Translations under genes and position numbers: made by a program
DNA from: Artemia franciscana
Taxonomy: Eukaryota > Arthropoda > Branchiopoda > Anostraca > Artemiidae
Length of the DNA: 64,000 nucleotides
Direction: 5' to 3'
Assembly: GCF_032884065.1 (NCBI RefSeq)
Contig: NC_088883.1
Span: forward strand, 25,539,637 to 25,603,636
Notes under the pieces: model-generated
Seen by the model: only the letters and a program-made list of their open reading frames with translations
Told to the model about the DNA's origin: nothing
Databases searched by the model: none
Part shown: piece by piece, positions 1-11,009 of the stretch
How the letters are laid out: each line of letters starts with the position of its first letter
Numbering within the stretch: the first letter of the stretch is position 1

Positions 1-391
1 AACATACCGTCTTTTTCTCCTTGTTTTTGCTTTCCTAGTTTTCTCTTCGATTAAACGTCGTGTTGTACTAAACGAATGTTCATGACACCCGGAACAACCA
101 CTTCGTTGTTTTAGATTTGTGACTTGCTTTTGGCCTATGGATATTGCAATTTTATCTAGAGTCACCCGGAAATAGTTTGATCTGAAATAGTTTTAGTTTT
201 TCTCCATAGCCTCAACTTTCTAAGCTACAAGTTGTTTCAAAGTCATACAATTATGGAATTATACTCTTCACAAAGAATAGCTTTATTCGTAGAATAAAGC
301 TATATTCATAGCTTAGAGTAAATATAGCGTATTATATATAGCGTAAATATAGAGTAAATATAGCGTAAAATAAAGCTTATTCATAGTTTAT
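1..391. other. AT-rich non-coding DNA with a small local repeat
   Basis: No gene is recognised. Around 270-385 short units of the type tatagcgtaaa / tagagtaaa recur several times, a degenerate short-period repeat. It lies upstream of the first visible SMYD5 exon, so it is probably SMYD5 intron sequence, but the preceding exon (MYND region) was not found in the window. Confidence 0.4.
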
Positions 392-1135
392 CTAGGTGCT
401 GCAAGTATAAATTGTGATTATACAAGTAGGAATTTTTATCACAAACGGTGAGTCTTCACTACACCGATATTTTTGGTAAGTTGCCAAGAGGGCTACTAAG
501 TCATAACCAAAAGCTAATCTAGGAGCCAAGCATTTTAAAGCTTCCCAATAGCTACTGGACAATTTTGGTATAACTCTATGCTCACGCATTTTCATGAAAG
601 TCTTTTACAATGTTCAAATTGATTTGATACCAACCACGCACTGCACTCCTGGCCGAAGGCAGAACATCAGGGGATCGGTACCTGTGCTACGTACACCATT
701 GGCTAACATGCGAAGAAGTTTTAATGTTCCTGTAACATCTGCCTCTTTAATGAGCTCCCCAGTTGGTGGACCATCAAACTCTAGAAATGCCGAAATGGGA
801 TACTTGAAATAGTTTCCTTCAGTTGCCAAAGCTTTACCAAATTTTTCCTCATTTTTTTATGCAGAGTCCGAAAAAGAGTTTCCTATCTGCACGCAAAGGG
901 GTAATGTAGTATGCTCGGATAACAAGGTTTAAGGGTTAGATTTTGCTGGTCAGTTTGACTGCACCCGATGCTTCTCACTTGCTCTGCTGTCCCACATACA
1001 CAAAATACAAGGATTCTTAGTATATCTGTGTTGCCGGCATATAAACATGCAGGACATTTTAAGCTCAGCATGAATGATCCATTCATGTACTTTGCAATAA
1101 ATCAATAGTTCTGCTTGTGCCTTCATATTCTTCAC
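392..1135 (-). pseudogene. unidentified decayed coding patch
   Basis: Three neighbouring open stretches on the minus strand (1135-883, 829-614, 595-392) read in the same direction and look protein-like in composition, with a cysteine pair KCPACLYAG, a GPPTGELIKEADVTGT stretch and a SYWEALKCLAPRLAFGY stretch. They are separated by stops and frame changes. I do not recognise the family. It may be a degenerate transposon-borne ORF or a decayed copy of a host gene. No splice sites were found that would join the pieces cleanly, and there is no start-to-stop reading frame. Treat it as a hint of former coding sequence only. Confidence 0.22.
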
Positions 1136-1869
1136 GCAAGCGAACTTAATGATCTTCTACGACTGAATCAGATTAAACGCCATTGCGGTGGAGGACATAT
1201 TTCAAGCTCCATTTTAAACTATTTAAGGCTGTTCAGTTTTTTCCATAGACTGAAATCCCCGACATCCATTAAACCACGCAACTAATGACAACTCATATCT
1301 TTACCATCACTTAAAAATGTTGCGGGAATTTCTGTTGATTAAAATTTGAATACTTTAGCTCCTTTTTGAAACAAATTTTTCTCGTACACCATTGATGCTA
1401 AAAGCTCTGAAGCTTTATTGGTTAGCCTCAGATCATGTGCTTAATCTTTCTGGTAGAGTCGCTTACGATCGGAATAATTTTTAGTTTCAATGTCGTCGGG
1501 GTTACTTCTATCTTCACCACGTTCGTATTCCTGTAATCCCGAAGAGAACAATTATTTGAAAACCTGCCCTGGGATTTTAGTCGAATGAGGCACGGGACGT
1601 GTAGCTGATGATAATGTAAGATACTCTGGTTGGAGGTTGCTTTTGTTTTCCTTTGTTTTTCTCCAGAATGGAAATCTCCTAGGCAGATTGGTACGCGTTC
1701 AGTGTTCTACGAAGGGTTTTGCTGTCAGTTGTAAGTGTCGTGTCATTAAGAATGTTCTCAAAAAGAGCCAAAAGGCAAAGAACTGATTGTCAATATTGAC
1801 TTAGCCATATGCTCATTTAACATCTATGGCCCAAAGGACAAAGATCATTGAATTAGCCAAAATTTAAAC
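1136..1869. other. no recognisable feature
   Basis: Both strands are broken by frequent stops and no repeat is obvious. The right part may be the eroded 5' part of the LINE that becomes recognisable at about 1870. Confidence 0.4.
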
Positions 1870-1874
1870 GATTC

Positions 1875-2366
1875 TTGTCCCTCACTCCTGTATTGTACCA
1901 CTCGGCTGATAATTTGTTGGCTCTTAGAATTAGTAATCTTGTATTGGTAAATGTTTATCCTCCTCATAACCAGAATTCACTGTCTTCTCTGACGAAATTT
2001 GCAACTGTGTGCTCCTCCATCAGCAGTCTGATCAAAAATATTGAAAGTCATGGATACGATTGGGATCTAATGGGTGACTTCAACTATCATTTATGCAATA
2101 AGTCAAGCCACGCTGAACTTATCTTAGAGTCTTTACCCGCTGGTTTCCGTATTGTCCCAAAAGATGCTAGACACACATACATTCATAACAGTGGAACTCT
2201 GCACAACATTGACCATTGTGTCTGCTCTGCTACAGTGCCCTCCTTGCATGTACATATGGACGAGGATGAGTGTGATTACGATCATCTCCCGATATCCTTA
2301 AGTGTGTCCATTTCCTTTTCACAATCCCGGCTGCCCGTAACTGGCAGTAAACTTGATAAGAAGTAG
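1875..2366 (+). pseudogene. LINE AP endonuclease domain remnant
   Basis: The reading frame carries hallmarks of the endonuclease/exonuclease/phosphatase fold used by non-LTR retrotransposons to nick target DNA. These are a VNVYPPHN stretch, the MGDFNYHL motif (GDFN core), a TLHNIDHCV motif (the I-D-x-h segment near the catalytic Asp) and a C-terminal CDYDHLPISLSV segment carrying the S/D-H motif in altered form. The frame stays open for about 160 codons and stops at 2366. The N-terminal third of the domain is missing or shifted. It is a fragment of the second ORF of the LINE and depends on the decayed RT downstream, so it is not expected to act. Confidence 0.65.
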
Positions 2367-3109
2367 TGGTATAAAAGTGAATGGAGGAAAATTGACCTCC
2401 AATTATACATTCCTACCATTGCTGCTCTCCTCTCAAGTATTCAAATCCCGTTCAGCTTGGTGTGCACTAGTGTTTCTTTACAAATGCTCGTTCCCTGTTT
2501 AACACATGTTACATTTAAATTGTTGTTTGTTTGAAACAAGCAGAAGGTGCTCCCGTTTCTCGTGTCTGAGTTCGTTTAAAAACTCGTAGTTCCATTTGGA
2601 AAGATGCCTCCGAATTAAAAGGCATGAGAAATAGAGTTAAGTTTTGGCTTCGTATCTTGATCGCCTGTGGTCGCCCAAATGTAGGCCATATTTTGATATT
2701 AAAAAGAAGACCAAAAAAAAAATTCAAGTGGCATTTGCGTAGTGTACGGTATAGTGGCTCTGAATTTACCAAAACTGCTTCTCCATGGATACAAGTGATC
2801 AGTTTCTCTTAGCTGGAACCCTCTGCTTCTAGTGATGTTATTCCTCTGGCTTCTTGGATTAAGCATTATTTATGTATATTCACTGTCGTTAATTATGCTG
2901 TGCATTCTCGTTTCTCGTATCTCCTTACTGATTTAGCTCCCTTGAAGCAGAAGCATATAATCTCCTTTAAACAAGTACTTAAAAGTATTAAACAAGTTAA
3001 CTCGAAATCTGTTGATCATGATGGTATTGCTGTCTCCCTCCTTTGAACGGAGTCGAAAAACTTCCTTTTTCAAACTCCTTGAACGGCTCCCTGATCAAAC
3101 TCCTTTGAA

Positions 3110-3136
3110 CGGCTGCAGGTGTTCCACCTGCAGCCG
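3110..3136. repeat. perfect 12-bp hairpin
   Basis: CGGCTGCAGGTG (3110-3121), a 3-nt loop, then its exact reverse complement (3125-3136). It sits between the endonuclease and RT remnants of the LINE beside short direct repeats of ctccttgaacggct (about 3040-3113), so this patch looks inserted or locally duplicated. Confidence 0.7.
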
Positions 3137-3279
3137 CTTTTCCAAGTGTGGTTGGTATCCTCTCTTGTCCCTGACTCCTTTCTAAGCGGTGCAATATCAT
3201 CGGTGCTAAAGTGTGGAAAGAATCCTTTAAGTTGTGATTCCTATAGACCCATAATGTTAGCAAGGTTTATGAATATGTT

Positions 3280-4251
3280 TTGTTACCTTTTGTAAGAGAA
3301 GTCATGGATAACAATCAATATCATTTTGGATTCAGGTGGCGTATTGGTTGCCAGCATGCCCACTGTGTTTTAATTTCTGTCCTATTAAAGGCTCAAGCCA
3401 GTGACTCTGAGGTCCATTTTTGTGCCCTGGACCTGTCTAAAGCTTTTGACAGTCTCAAGTTATGTTTTTCATTGTCAGTTCTGGAGTCAACGTTTCTGTC
3501 GTTCGGGTTCTTCAGTTTTGGTATAGTAATTAATTCTCATATTCGGTTAAAGTTTCACTCTAATTTTTATGGGAATATTCCAAACCGTTCCGGAGTGCGT
3601 CAAGGTGGTGTTCTTTCACCGTATCTGTTCAGTATTTATATCCACGACGGGCTATCCAAAATTATGCCCTCTTTTTTGTGATTAGGTAAATGTCTCTTAT
3701 ATTGCAAATGCGGATGATATACTTCTTTAAGCCGTTCTAGATCTAGCCTCTCGAATTCTGTGTCATCTATTTCAAAACATTTCCAAAGTGTTGGTTTGTC
3801 ATTGAATATTGATGAGTGTGAGTATCTAGTCTTTAATGCAAAGTCTATGCTCATTTGTCTACCGTGTTCTAACTTTTTCGTCCACTGTGTCTCTGAATTG
3901 CGGTGGTTAGGCATTCATATTTGCTCGAATCTATTAACTTTTAGGACTAATATTGTACGGGATGTTAAAGAAAAACTTAAAGTGGGCTATGGTAAAAAAG
4001 TGGCTAATCGTGGTCATTATTCTCGAAAAGCGTTTGCATTGCAATATAGTAGCTTTGTGACCAGTCCAGTCAATACATTTCCTGTCTGGTATTTCACCTA
4101 CTCTGAAAAAAAAAATCTGGCTGAATTGTGTATATTATATTTCCACTATTGTAAGCTTTTGCTTTATTTACCCCGGCCTTATAGTCTCTCGTATAGTTGT
4201 GTTATTTTTCTTTTATTATCTTTTATTTACTCCATTTGGCTTGTATTTTAG
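3280..4251 (+). pseudogene. LINE reverse transcriptase and C-terminal remnant
   Basis: The first frame (3280-3681) shows RT motif A as CALDLSKAFDSL and motif B as GVRQGGVLSPYLFSIYI. After a frameshift the catalytic box is found near 3695-3720 as a YIANADDIL-type sequence, where the usual YADD or FADD has become NADD. The thumb-like continuation (3760-4251) contains LSLNIDECEYLVFNAK and LRWLGIHI, typical of the region after the palm in Jockey/CR1/I-like LINEs. The changed active site, frameshift and lost N-terminal part make this a pseudogene. It is collinear with the endonuclease remnant at 1875-2366. Confidence 0.68.
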
Positions 4252-4280
4252 TGTGTTAAAAATAAATTGTTATTATTATT

Positions 4281-5200
4281 TATCATCTGTAATTAAACAC
4301 AAATTTGGTGATGACTATCTTTTCTTGTTAAATATTTGGTGTCTTCTAATGAGTGGTAGTGCTAACAGGTGACTTACCTCTAGAGTAGCGTGCTTAGAAA
4401 GTTTTTATACCTAGCTGGTTTCCCTGGTCACTATTGGATATCTGTATGGCCTTATTCCGTCTACTTCAACCAGCCAAACGGTTTAGAGTTTAAGGATCCT
4501 TTACAAGTTTCAATCTAATACCCAAATATCCATTCAGCATCATATTTATCAATGGTTTACCTTCTGTAGGATTCGGAACCGGTTTAGTTTTAGGATGTTT
4601 GCTGGTTGTGAGGAAATAGTTGTTTTTCCGTTTTTTTTTTTTATTATTATTTCTTTGTTATAGGTTTAAAATGATTGTAAAATTTTATATTTTTTTGTGA
4701 AAATTGAACGAATAATCGTTAGCATTAAGATCGTTAATAAATAATTAACAATATTACTATCGTAAAATTAATAATTAACGTAAAATAAATGTAAAGTTAA
4801 TATCGTTAGCTATTCTATTTTGTTTACCTTCTTTTTTCCTTCCTTTTTGTCTAGATATTAAATAGTGAATTAATATTAAGTAATTATGTATTATTTAATA
4901 TTAAAATATTGTTAGTCTATTATTATCTAATTTATCCATGAAATACTTAATATTTCTAACTAAATCATATGTATATCCACCTAAAATGTTTAGATGGCTA
5001 AATAAAATATCAATAGTTAGTATATTATTAATAATTATAAATATACAATTATTTTTATAACAATCAATTAGTTTTAACTTAATTTTGAATTATGTTCTTG
5101 TCTTCGTCAGAGGCCTTTTAGCTTTACAGAACAAATTTGGACTGTTTATTTTATATGATTTATCACTAATTAATGAGTACTCTACCTGATTATTTTAAAG
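4281..5200. other. AT-rich intron, no gene
   Basis: Strongly AT-rich DNA with many TTAATA/AATTAA runs and no coding sequence on either strand. The last bases (tattttaaag, 5191-5200) form the acceptor of the next SMYD5 exon. Confidence 0.6.
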
Positions 5201-5309
5201 GCAAATGCATTATCCGCCCGAAACTGCAACAGTGATGCTAATAGCAAGAATATTGGCTATTCTGAAACAGCATCCGTCCAAAGCAGAAATTCGCTCAACG
5301 CTTAAAATT
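5201..5309 (+). CDS. SMYD5: SMYD5, first exon in window
   Basis: SMYD5 is a SET/MYND-family protein lysine methyltransferase reported to modify histone H4 K20 and ribosomal protein uL3. This exon encodes HYPPETATVMLIARILA, which aligns to the IHYPPETASIMLMARM segment after the MYND finger of vertebrate SMYD5. The acceptor is AAAG before 5201 and the donor is GTGAGT at 5310. The exon begins with the last base of a split codon and ends in phase 0. Upstream exons with the SET N-terminus and MYND zinc finger are not visible and should lie left of the window. The six exons together encode about 246 residues against roughly 418 for the human protein, i.e. the C-terminal 60 per cent. Introns of 12.7, 6.9, 6.9, 5.0 and 3.4 kb follow. 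Confidence 0.9.
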
Positions 5310-5378
5310 GTGAGTATTTTATGCTATGTTTTGTCAGTATTTTCTTCAATACCGTCATCTCGTATATTTTTAAACGTA

Positions 5379-5744
5379 ACTGTGTATATTCTATTCCCAT
5401 CTGAGCTGTAGTGAGAAATCATTAAAACACTCTTCTTTCAATTCCCAAGCTGAAGTTTTTGAAGAGCTTAATGAGCTGTCCCTGAGAATCGAGGAGAATC
5501 GACTGTGTATATTCTATTCCCATCTAAGCTGTAGTGAGAAATCATTAAAACACTCTTCTTTCAATTCCCAAGCTGAAGTTTTTGAAGAGCTTAATGAGCT
5601 GTCCCTGAGAATCGAGGAGAATCGACTGTGTATATTCTATTCCCATCTAAGCTGTAGTGAGAAATCATTAAAACACTCTTCTTTCAATTCCCAAGCTGAA
5701 GTTTTTGAAGAGCTTAATGAGCTGTCCCTGAGAATCGAGGAGAT
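5379..5744 (+). repeat. 123-bp tandem repeat, three near-identical copies
   Basis: Copies start at 5379, 5502 and 5625, with one or two base differences. The third breaks off at about 5744. The period is exactly 41 codons and one forward frame has no stop, so an open frame without ATG runs from about 5380 through all three copies to a TAA at about 5879. It begins 70 bp after the SMYD5 donor. No splice acceptor was identified, so coding use is unproven. Confidence 0.85.
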
Positions 5745-5879
5745 AATTTCGCACTTCTTGAGAAATTTTAGAAAAGGAGATAAAGCTCAGTATATTAATG
5801 TAATTGGGATATATTGTCATTCAATCTGCTATTGTGGACAAGCACGTACGGAAGAATCTTTTTGGGGGGAGGGATAATA

Positions 5880-6234
5880 AAAAAAAATAACTTGACGATT
5901 TAAATAAGAAGTGCCCAGAGCTTCGGGAGAATTTAGGATTTTGAGGGAGGATGGTGGCTCCCCTCCTGACCCCTATCCTGCATACGTGTCTGGTAAAGTA
6001 CGCAGTTCATTTTTATCTTAATAAAGAACTGAAGAGATTTAAGCCTACACAAGACAATATCCAGTGGGGAGGGGTACTCTGTTTGACCCCCCCCCCCTGG
6101 ACTCTTTGTCTTACTCGAAAAAAAGTAACAAAATACATATAAATAAAATGGTGTATGCTTTTTTAAAGTTTTTCGAGCTCACCTCGAAATGTTTAAGTTA
6201 GGAGGCTCTCTTAATATATATGTATATATATATA

Positions 6235-6290
<56 letters not shown>

Positions 6291-7189
6291 TTGACACCGT
6301 TTTACAAGCTAAAAATATAGTTATTAATATTTTTTAATATTTTAAAATTTTCTGGCTCTTGTCTGTAAAAGTTTTGCTGTTTTTTTCTACCTTCTTTTGC
6401 ATTCCCAACCCTTTCAGTGAGAACGTGCTAATGGTCAAACTTGAAAAACAGTGACCTGGTGATGCGTCCTTTTCTGCTTTAATAAGTCTCGGGAATAAAA
6501 CTAAAAAATTGAATTAATATTGACGACTGTGCAATCCAAATTTTTATTCAACTACGTTTTTATGGCACTACTTCTGGAAATATTTATTTTTAGGCATGTG
6601 AAAATTTTGATTTAGGATTTAGCCAGTCTTTCAATTGTTGATATGCTTTCTGATACAGTTTTGTATGCTGGCTTCCAAATTTAATCAGGTTTTTTAGCAG
6701 CATGCTCGCTGTTTTACATAATGGTTTTTGTGATTTTTTTTTTATGTGTGAAACCCCAGAAATTCAACAAATTTTTTTAGAAAGCATTGAGTAAAAACTA
6801 TGGTTGCAAGAGAAAATTCGATTACATTTTTGAATTTTGTGTATGTAGCTGTATTAAAAAACTTTCCTTAATATTTAGAAAAATTCTTCACAAATCCATA
6901 TTTAACAAAAATGACAAAACTACCTTTTGCATAGAGAAAAATGATGTCTGCGAAGTGCAAGTGCTTGATTTTCTGCCCTCGACAACCTTTAAAAAACTTG
7001 CTTTAATCCGATTATAACAAATTTGACAAAATCATATATCTGAATGATCATAACACAGAAACTGTTGCTTTTAGATGAGTTCTGATTGCATATCCAAATT
7101 CAACTTAGAAATATACACTGGAATTCAAAGTCCCCCTTGATCATTCAGTATGATTTCTGCAAACCATTGATGTCTTTAATTCTTTTGAT
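5880..7189. other. intron with homopolymer and AT microsatellite
   Basis: No gene is recognised. It contains a C run near 6090, a (TA)n stretch (about 6212-6237) running straight into about 51 A residues (6238-6288), and AT-rich sequence to 7189. The TA-plus-A tract could be an old retroposon tail, but no element body was recognised beside it. Confidence 0.55.
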
Positions 7190-7925
7190 TAATTATTAGC
7201 TCATTCTTTTTTACATAACGTTTGTTGTGGTGTCTGATTTCCTTTTGGCCATTAAATAAACAAAACCCCCATTTTGTTTAATTATTAATTATAATTTTAA
7301 TTATAATTATAATTATAATTATTATTAATTATTAGCTCATTCTTTTTTACATAACGTTTGTTGTGGTGTCTGATTTCCTTTTGGCCATTAAATAAACAAA
7401 ACCCCCATTTTGTTTAATTATTAATTATAATTATAATTTTAATTATAATTATTATTAATTATTAGCTCATTCTTTTTTACATAACGTTTGTTGTGGTGTC
7501 TGATTTCCTTTTGGCCATTAAATAAACAAAACCCCCATTTTGTTTAATTATTAATTATAATTATAATTTTAATTATAATTATAATTATTATTAATTATTA
7601 GCTCATTCTTTTTTACATAACGTTTGTTGTGGTGTCTGATTTCCTTTTGGCCATTAGATAAACAAAACCCCCATTTTGTTTAATTATTAATTATAATTAT
7701 AATTATTATTAATTATTAGCTCATTCTTTTTTACATAACGTTTGTTTTGGTATCTGATTTCCTTTTGGCCATTAAATAAACTAAACCCCCATTTTGTTTA
7801 ATTATTAATTATAATTTCAATTATAATTATTATTAATTATTAGCTCATTCTTTTTTACATAACGTTTGTTGTGGTGTCTGATTTCCTTTTGGCCATTAAA
7901 TAAACAAAACCCCCATTTTGTTCTA
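7190..7925. repeat. six-copy minisatellite with variable AATTAT spacers
   Basis: A well conserved core of about 80 bp, starting gctcattcttttttacataa and ending near ccccattttg, occurs six times (starts 7199, 7335, 7465, 7601, 7719, 7843). Each copy is separated by an AATTAT/TAATTA microsatellite of different length, so spacing varies from 118 to 136 bp while the core hardly changes. It lies in the first SMYD5 intron seen here. Confidence 0.9.
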
Positions 7926-8600
7926 AAACACACAATTTGTTACAGACATACTGCTCTAACTTGCATCAAAAAGAAATCATAATAATTAAATCATAATAAT
8001 TAAATATAATTAAATAGTTAAAATTATTCATAATCATGTAATTCATTAAATATGATAATTAAACAATTCATCGTTTCCAATAGTTTCAGACGAAGATTTT
8101 CGATACCCTTATCTTTGACTTTTCAACTTTGTCTTACAGGATGATCTGATCTCTCTTGAAACATGGGGAAATTTACCCATTTTGGCACGTCGTGTTTTTC
8201 AACCATAAAAAAAAAACTCTAAAGCAAATTTTTAAAATGCACTTTAGGTAAATGGCTGAATCTGAATCTCGACTATCGAATGATATCAAAATTGTTGTGT
8301 TAAGTCGAAACATCAAGACCGTATGACTATAGAAAAGTAACATACAGAACTTGCGGAGGGAACATCTTAAGTATTTTAGCAAATTCAAATGCGGTATGCT
8401 ATTTACAGTATTTGGCCAGTACAGTATATTACTATTAAATATATCTCAGTGTAACGACTTCTAATAAAATATTTATATTTCTCACATTTTTTGAATTATC
8501 AAAGAATCAGTAGGGTTATTTTGGGGGGTGGATGTGTTAATGCAAAGATCACAAAAAATCTACTGAAGTTTCGACGTAATACCTTAAATTGCATATATTT
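7926..8600. other. intron, no gene recognised
   Basis: AT-rich DNA with short TAATTAAA repeats at its left edge (about 7975-8060). Small frames on both strands match nothing recognisable. Confidence 0.45.
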
Positions 8601-9410
8601 GTTTTTTCTAAGGCCACACTGCCTTTTTATGACGAACAAATAGAAGTTCAAATGGGGATAAGTCGATTTGTTAGATATTTGGACCAAATGATCCGTGATC
8701 GTCATCAGTGATCGATCGCTGTATATGTGGTCGAAACTACACTGTCTAATAAATGGCGACATAGACATTGACATGCCCATTTGAACATTTATTTGTTAAT
8801 CCACCGAATTAAAAGTTTCTTTTAATTTCCAAAGGTCATAAACGTTTTACGATTAAAACTTAACGCTAATTATTCAGAAGAAATCGGGTACTACAAGCCC
8901 TGTGTCCGTGGCTTCAAGACGATACGCAATTTAGTCTTCAAGAAAAATAAACAACCAACGCTATTTAATAATTCCCTAACAAAATCATAAAGTCAATAAT
9001 AAAGGCATTGTTTTTTCTAAGAACACAATGCCTTTTTATGACGAACAAATAGAAGTTGAAATGAGGACAAGTCGATTTATTAGATATTTGGACCAAATGA
9101 TCCGTGATCGTCATCAGTGATCGATCGCTGTATATGTGGTCGAAACTACACTGTCTAATAAATGGCGACATAGACATTGACATGCCCATTTGAACATTTA
9201 TTTGTTAATCCACCGAATTAAAAGTTTCTTTTAATTTCCAAAGGTCATAAACGTTTTACGATTAAAACTTAACGCTAATTATTCAGAAGAAATCGGGTAC
9301 TACAAGCCCTGTGTCCGTGGCTTCAAGACGATACGCAATTTAGTCTTCAAGAAAAATGAACAACCAACGCTATTTAATAATTCCCTAACAAAATCATAAA
9401 GTCAATAAAA
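8601..9410. repeat. tandem duplication of a fold-back element with a hammerhead-like arm
   Basis: Two copies (8601-9009 and 9010-9410, period 409) match closely over their whole length. Each starts with a CACACTGCC...ATGACGA end, then TTCAAATGGGGATAAG, and carries an imperfect reverse complement of it (GCCCATTTGAACATTTATTTG) about 170 bp later. Between the arms the plus strand holds a stem GATCGC / GTGGTC around a TGTATAT loop followed by GAAA (8714-8736 and 9123-9145). It belongs to the family also seen at 15803-16360, 41464-41643 and 55350-55915. Confidence 0.75.
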
Positions 9411-9454
9411 AGCCAAATATAGATACGTTATTCACGAAGACATGGTAGATACGT

Positions 9455-11009
9455 TATTCACGTGATGGTAAGACAGTAAACCTTATTGATTATGTTATAG
9501 TAAACTGAAGACTGGCAGTATCAATACAAGATACTAGGGTATATAGGAGTGCTGTTATCGATGTTAAAAGTAAATATCATCATATAGTAGTGTCTAGGGT
9601 TAATTTAAAGCTGAAATTTTTGAAGGATAACTACCTCCTGGGAAGCTATGATGTGGGTAGACTCCAGGATGAGAATTTGAGAGAAACTTTCCAGGAAAAG
9701 TTGAATAATGAAATTGAGAATTTAAAATTTGACAGTGTCGAAGATGATTAGAATAATCTTAGAAAAACAATTTGTGTAGTTGCTGATGATGTCTTAGGGA
9801 AGAATGTTAGGACTGCAGCTAGGAATTTTAGCGAAAAAGCTTTATGTTTAATAGAGAGGAAAAAGGGCTTGTACAGGAATTATCTGAGTGATAGATCATA
9901 TGAAAACAAAAGGAATGTAAAGAAAGTGTAGAAAGCATTAAAATATGAACTAAGGATGTGAAAAGTGGAGGCCATGGATAAAATTGCCCATAATCTGGGA
10001 GATGCAGCTAGACGGCATAATAGTAAAATATTATACTGGCATGCTAGTAAATCGAGAGGGAGTTGTCAGTCCGGACTTGTCATAGTTAAGGAGAGGAACG
10101 GGGCCACAATTAATGATAAGGAATGAGTTATGGAAAAACGGGTAGAATATTTTGAGAATGTGCTAAACCGAGATAGAGTTGCAGGAAAAGATATAGAGGA
10201 AAATGAAAAAATTTGTGATACCTTGGATGTGAAGGAAGATTTGTTTTATGAGTTTCTTAAATATGTTGGCTCTGAGATTAGAAATAAGTTACTGGAGATT
10301 ATGAATATGATTTTAGAAAAAGGAGAAGTACCTAACGATTTTAGGAAAGCCTTAATTAAACCAATGTATAAGAAAGGGGATAAGAGTGAGTGTGGTAATT
10401 ATTGAAGCATTAGTTTGGTCTATTTAGGTAGCAAATCATTCGGTAATATGTTAGTTTTTAGACTGAGAGATGCTGTAAACAAAGTTTTAAGAGAAGAACA
10501 ATACGGTTTTACAAAAGGTAGAGGATGTGTCGACCAAATTTTCACTCTTAGGTTAATAATTGAGAAGTGCCTGAGTTGTCAAACACCTTTGGTCCTCAGT
10601 CTTATAGATTATGAGCAAGCGTTCGATTCTGTTGATAGAAGAGCTCTAGCAAAGGTCTTATCCTTGTATGGTCTACTAGACAAATACATTATACTGATTA
10701 GTGCTATGTACGAGAATGACACTGCTGCGGTTAAGGTAGAAAATGAGATTAGCAGCTTGTTTTGTAGTAAATCAGGAGTTAAGAATGGTTTTTGTTCTAT
10801 CCTTCTTTATATGGATCATTTTGATGGATTTTGTCTTAAGGAGTATTGGAATGGCAATGGGAGATCGCGGAATTAAATGGGGAGGAAATACTCTCTTTGA
10901 CTTAGATTATGCTGATGATTTAAGCATCCTTGATGAAAGTGTGAATACAATGAATGAACTTGTTGAGGTTTTGTGAGTTCAGGGTTCTAGAATAGGTTTG
11001 AAAATTAAT
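9455..11009 (+). mobile_element. RTE-like LINE, 5' portion (interrupted)
   Basis: From about 9455 the plus strand reads as the end of an endonuclease domain (LIDYVIVN), then a connecting region and RT. RT signs are KALIKPMYKKGDKSE, EEQYGFTKGRGCVDQIF, SLIDYEQAFDSVDRR (motif A) and LDYADDLSIL (YADD intact, about 10900). Several in-frame stops, for example near 9750, 9930 and 10403, and a frameshift near 10800 make it inactive. The frame breaks off at GLKIN (about 11009) and resumes with KKTKSLRLG at about 13910, so one element was split by an insertion. Related RTE pieces are at 19471, 22936, 31535 and 54765. Confidence 0.8.
10130..10976 (+). pseudogene. RTE-type reverse transcriptase remnant
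   Basis: These frames cover most of the RT fingers and palm. Motif A reads SLIDYEQAFDSVDR, the motif before it reads GFTKGRGCVDQIF, and the catalytic box reads YADD within LDYADDLSIL. The frame is closed once by a stop at about 10403, where related elements read a tryptophan or arginine, and shifts after VKSGVKNG in motif B near 10790. As part of a LINE the protein would copy its own RNA at nicked chromosomal DNA. The stops and the split element mean this copy cannot. Confidence 0.75.

Larger units (their letters stand above)
1870..4280 (+). mobile_element. degenerate non-LTR retrotransposon (LINE)
   Basis: An endonuclease remnant (1875-2366) is followed by a decayed linker and by reverse transcriptase and post-RT remnants (3280-4251), all on the plus strand in the order of an APE-type LINE second ORF. 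The element seems to end near 4280 in an A/T-rich tail with ataaattgttattattattt, like a LINE 3' tail. Frameshifts, stops and a foreign-looking insertion (about 3030-3170) show it is dead. The clade is uncertain, Jockey/I/CR1-like. It lies just upstream of the first visible SMYD5 exon. Confidence 0.7.

Noticed and set aside
1-5200. Searched for the SMYD5 MYND-finger exons
   Set aside because: No C-x2-C / C-x3-C MYND pattern with flanking splice sites was seen on the plus strand.
7190-7925. CRISPR-like regular repeat array
   Set aside because: The spacers are AATTAT microsatellites rather than unique sequences, the repeat core is 80 bp, and the genome is eukaryotic.
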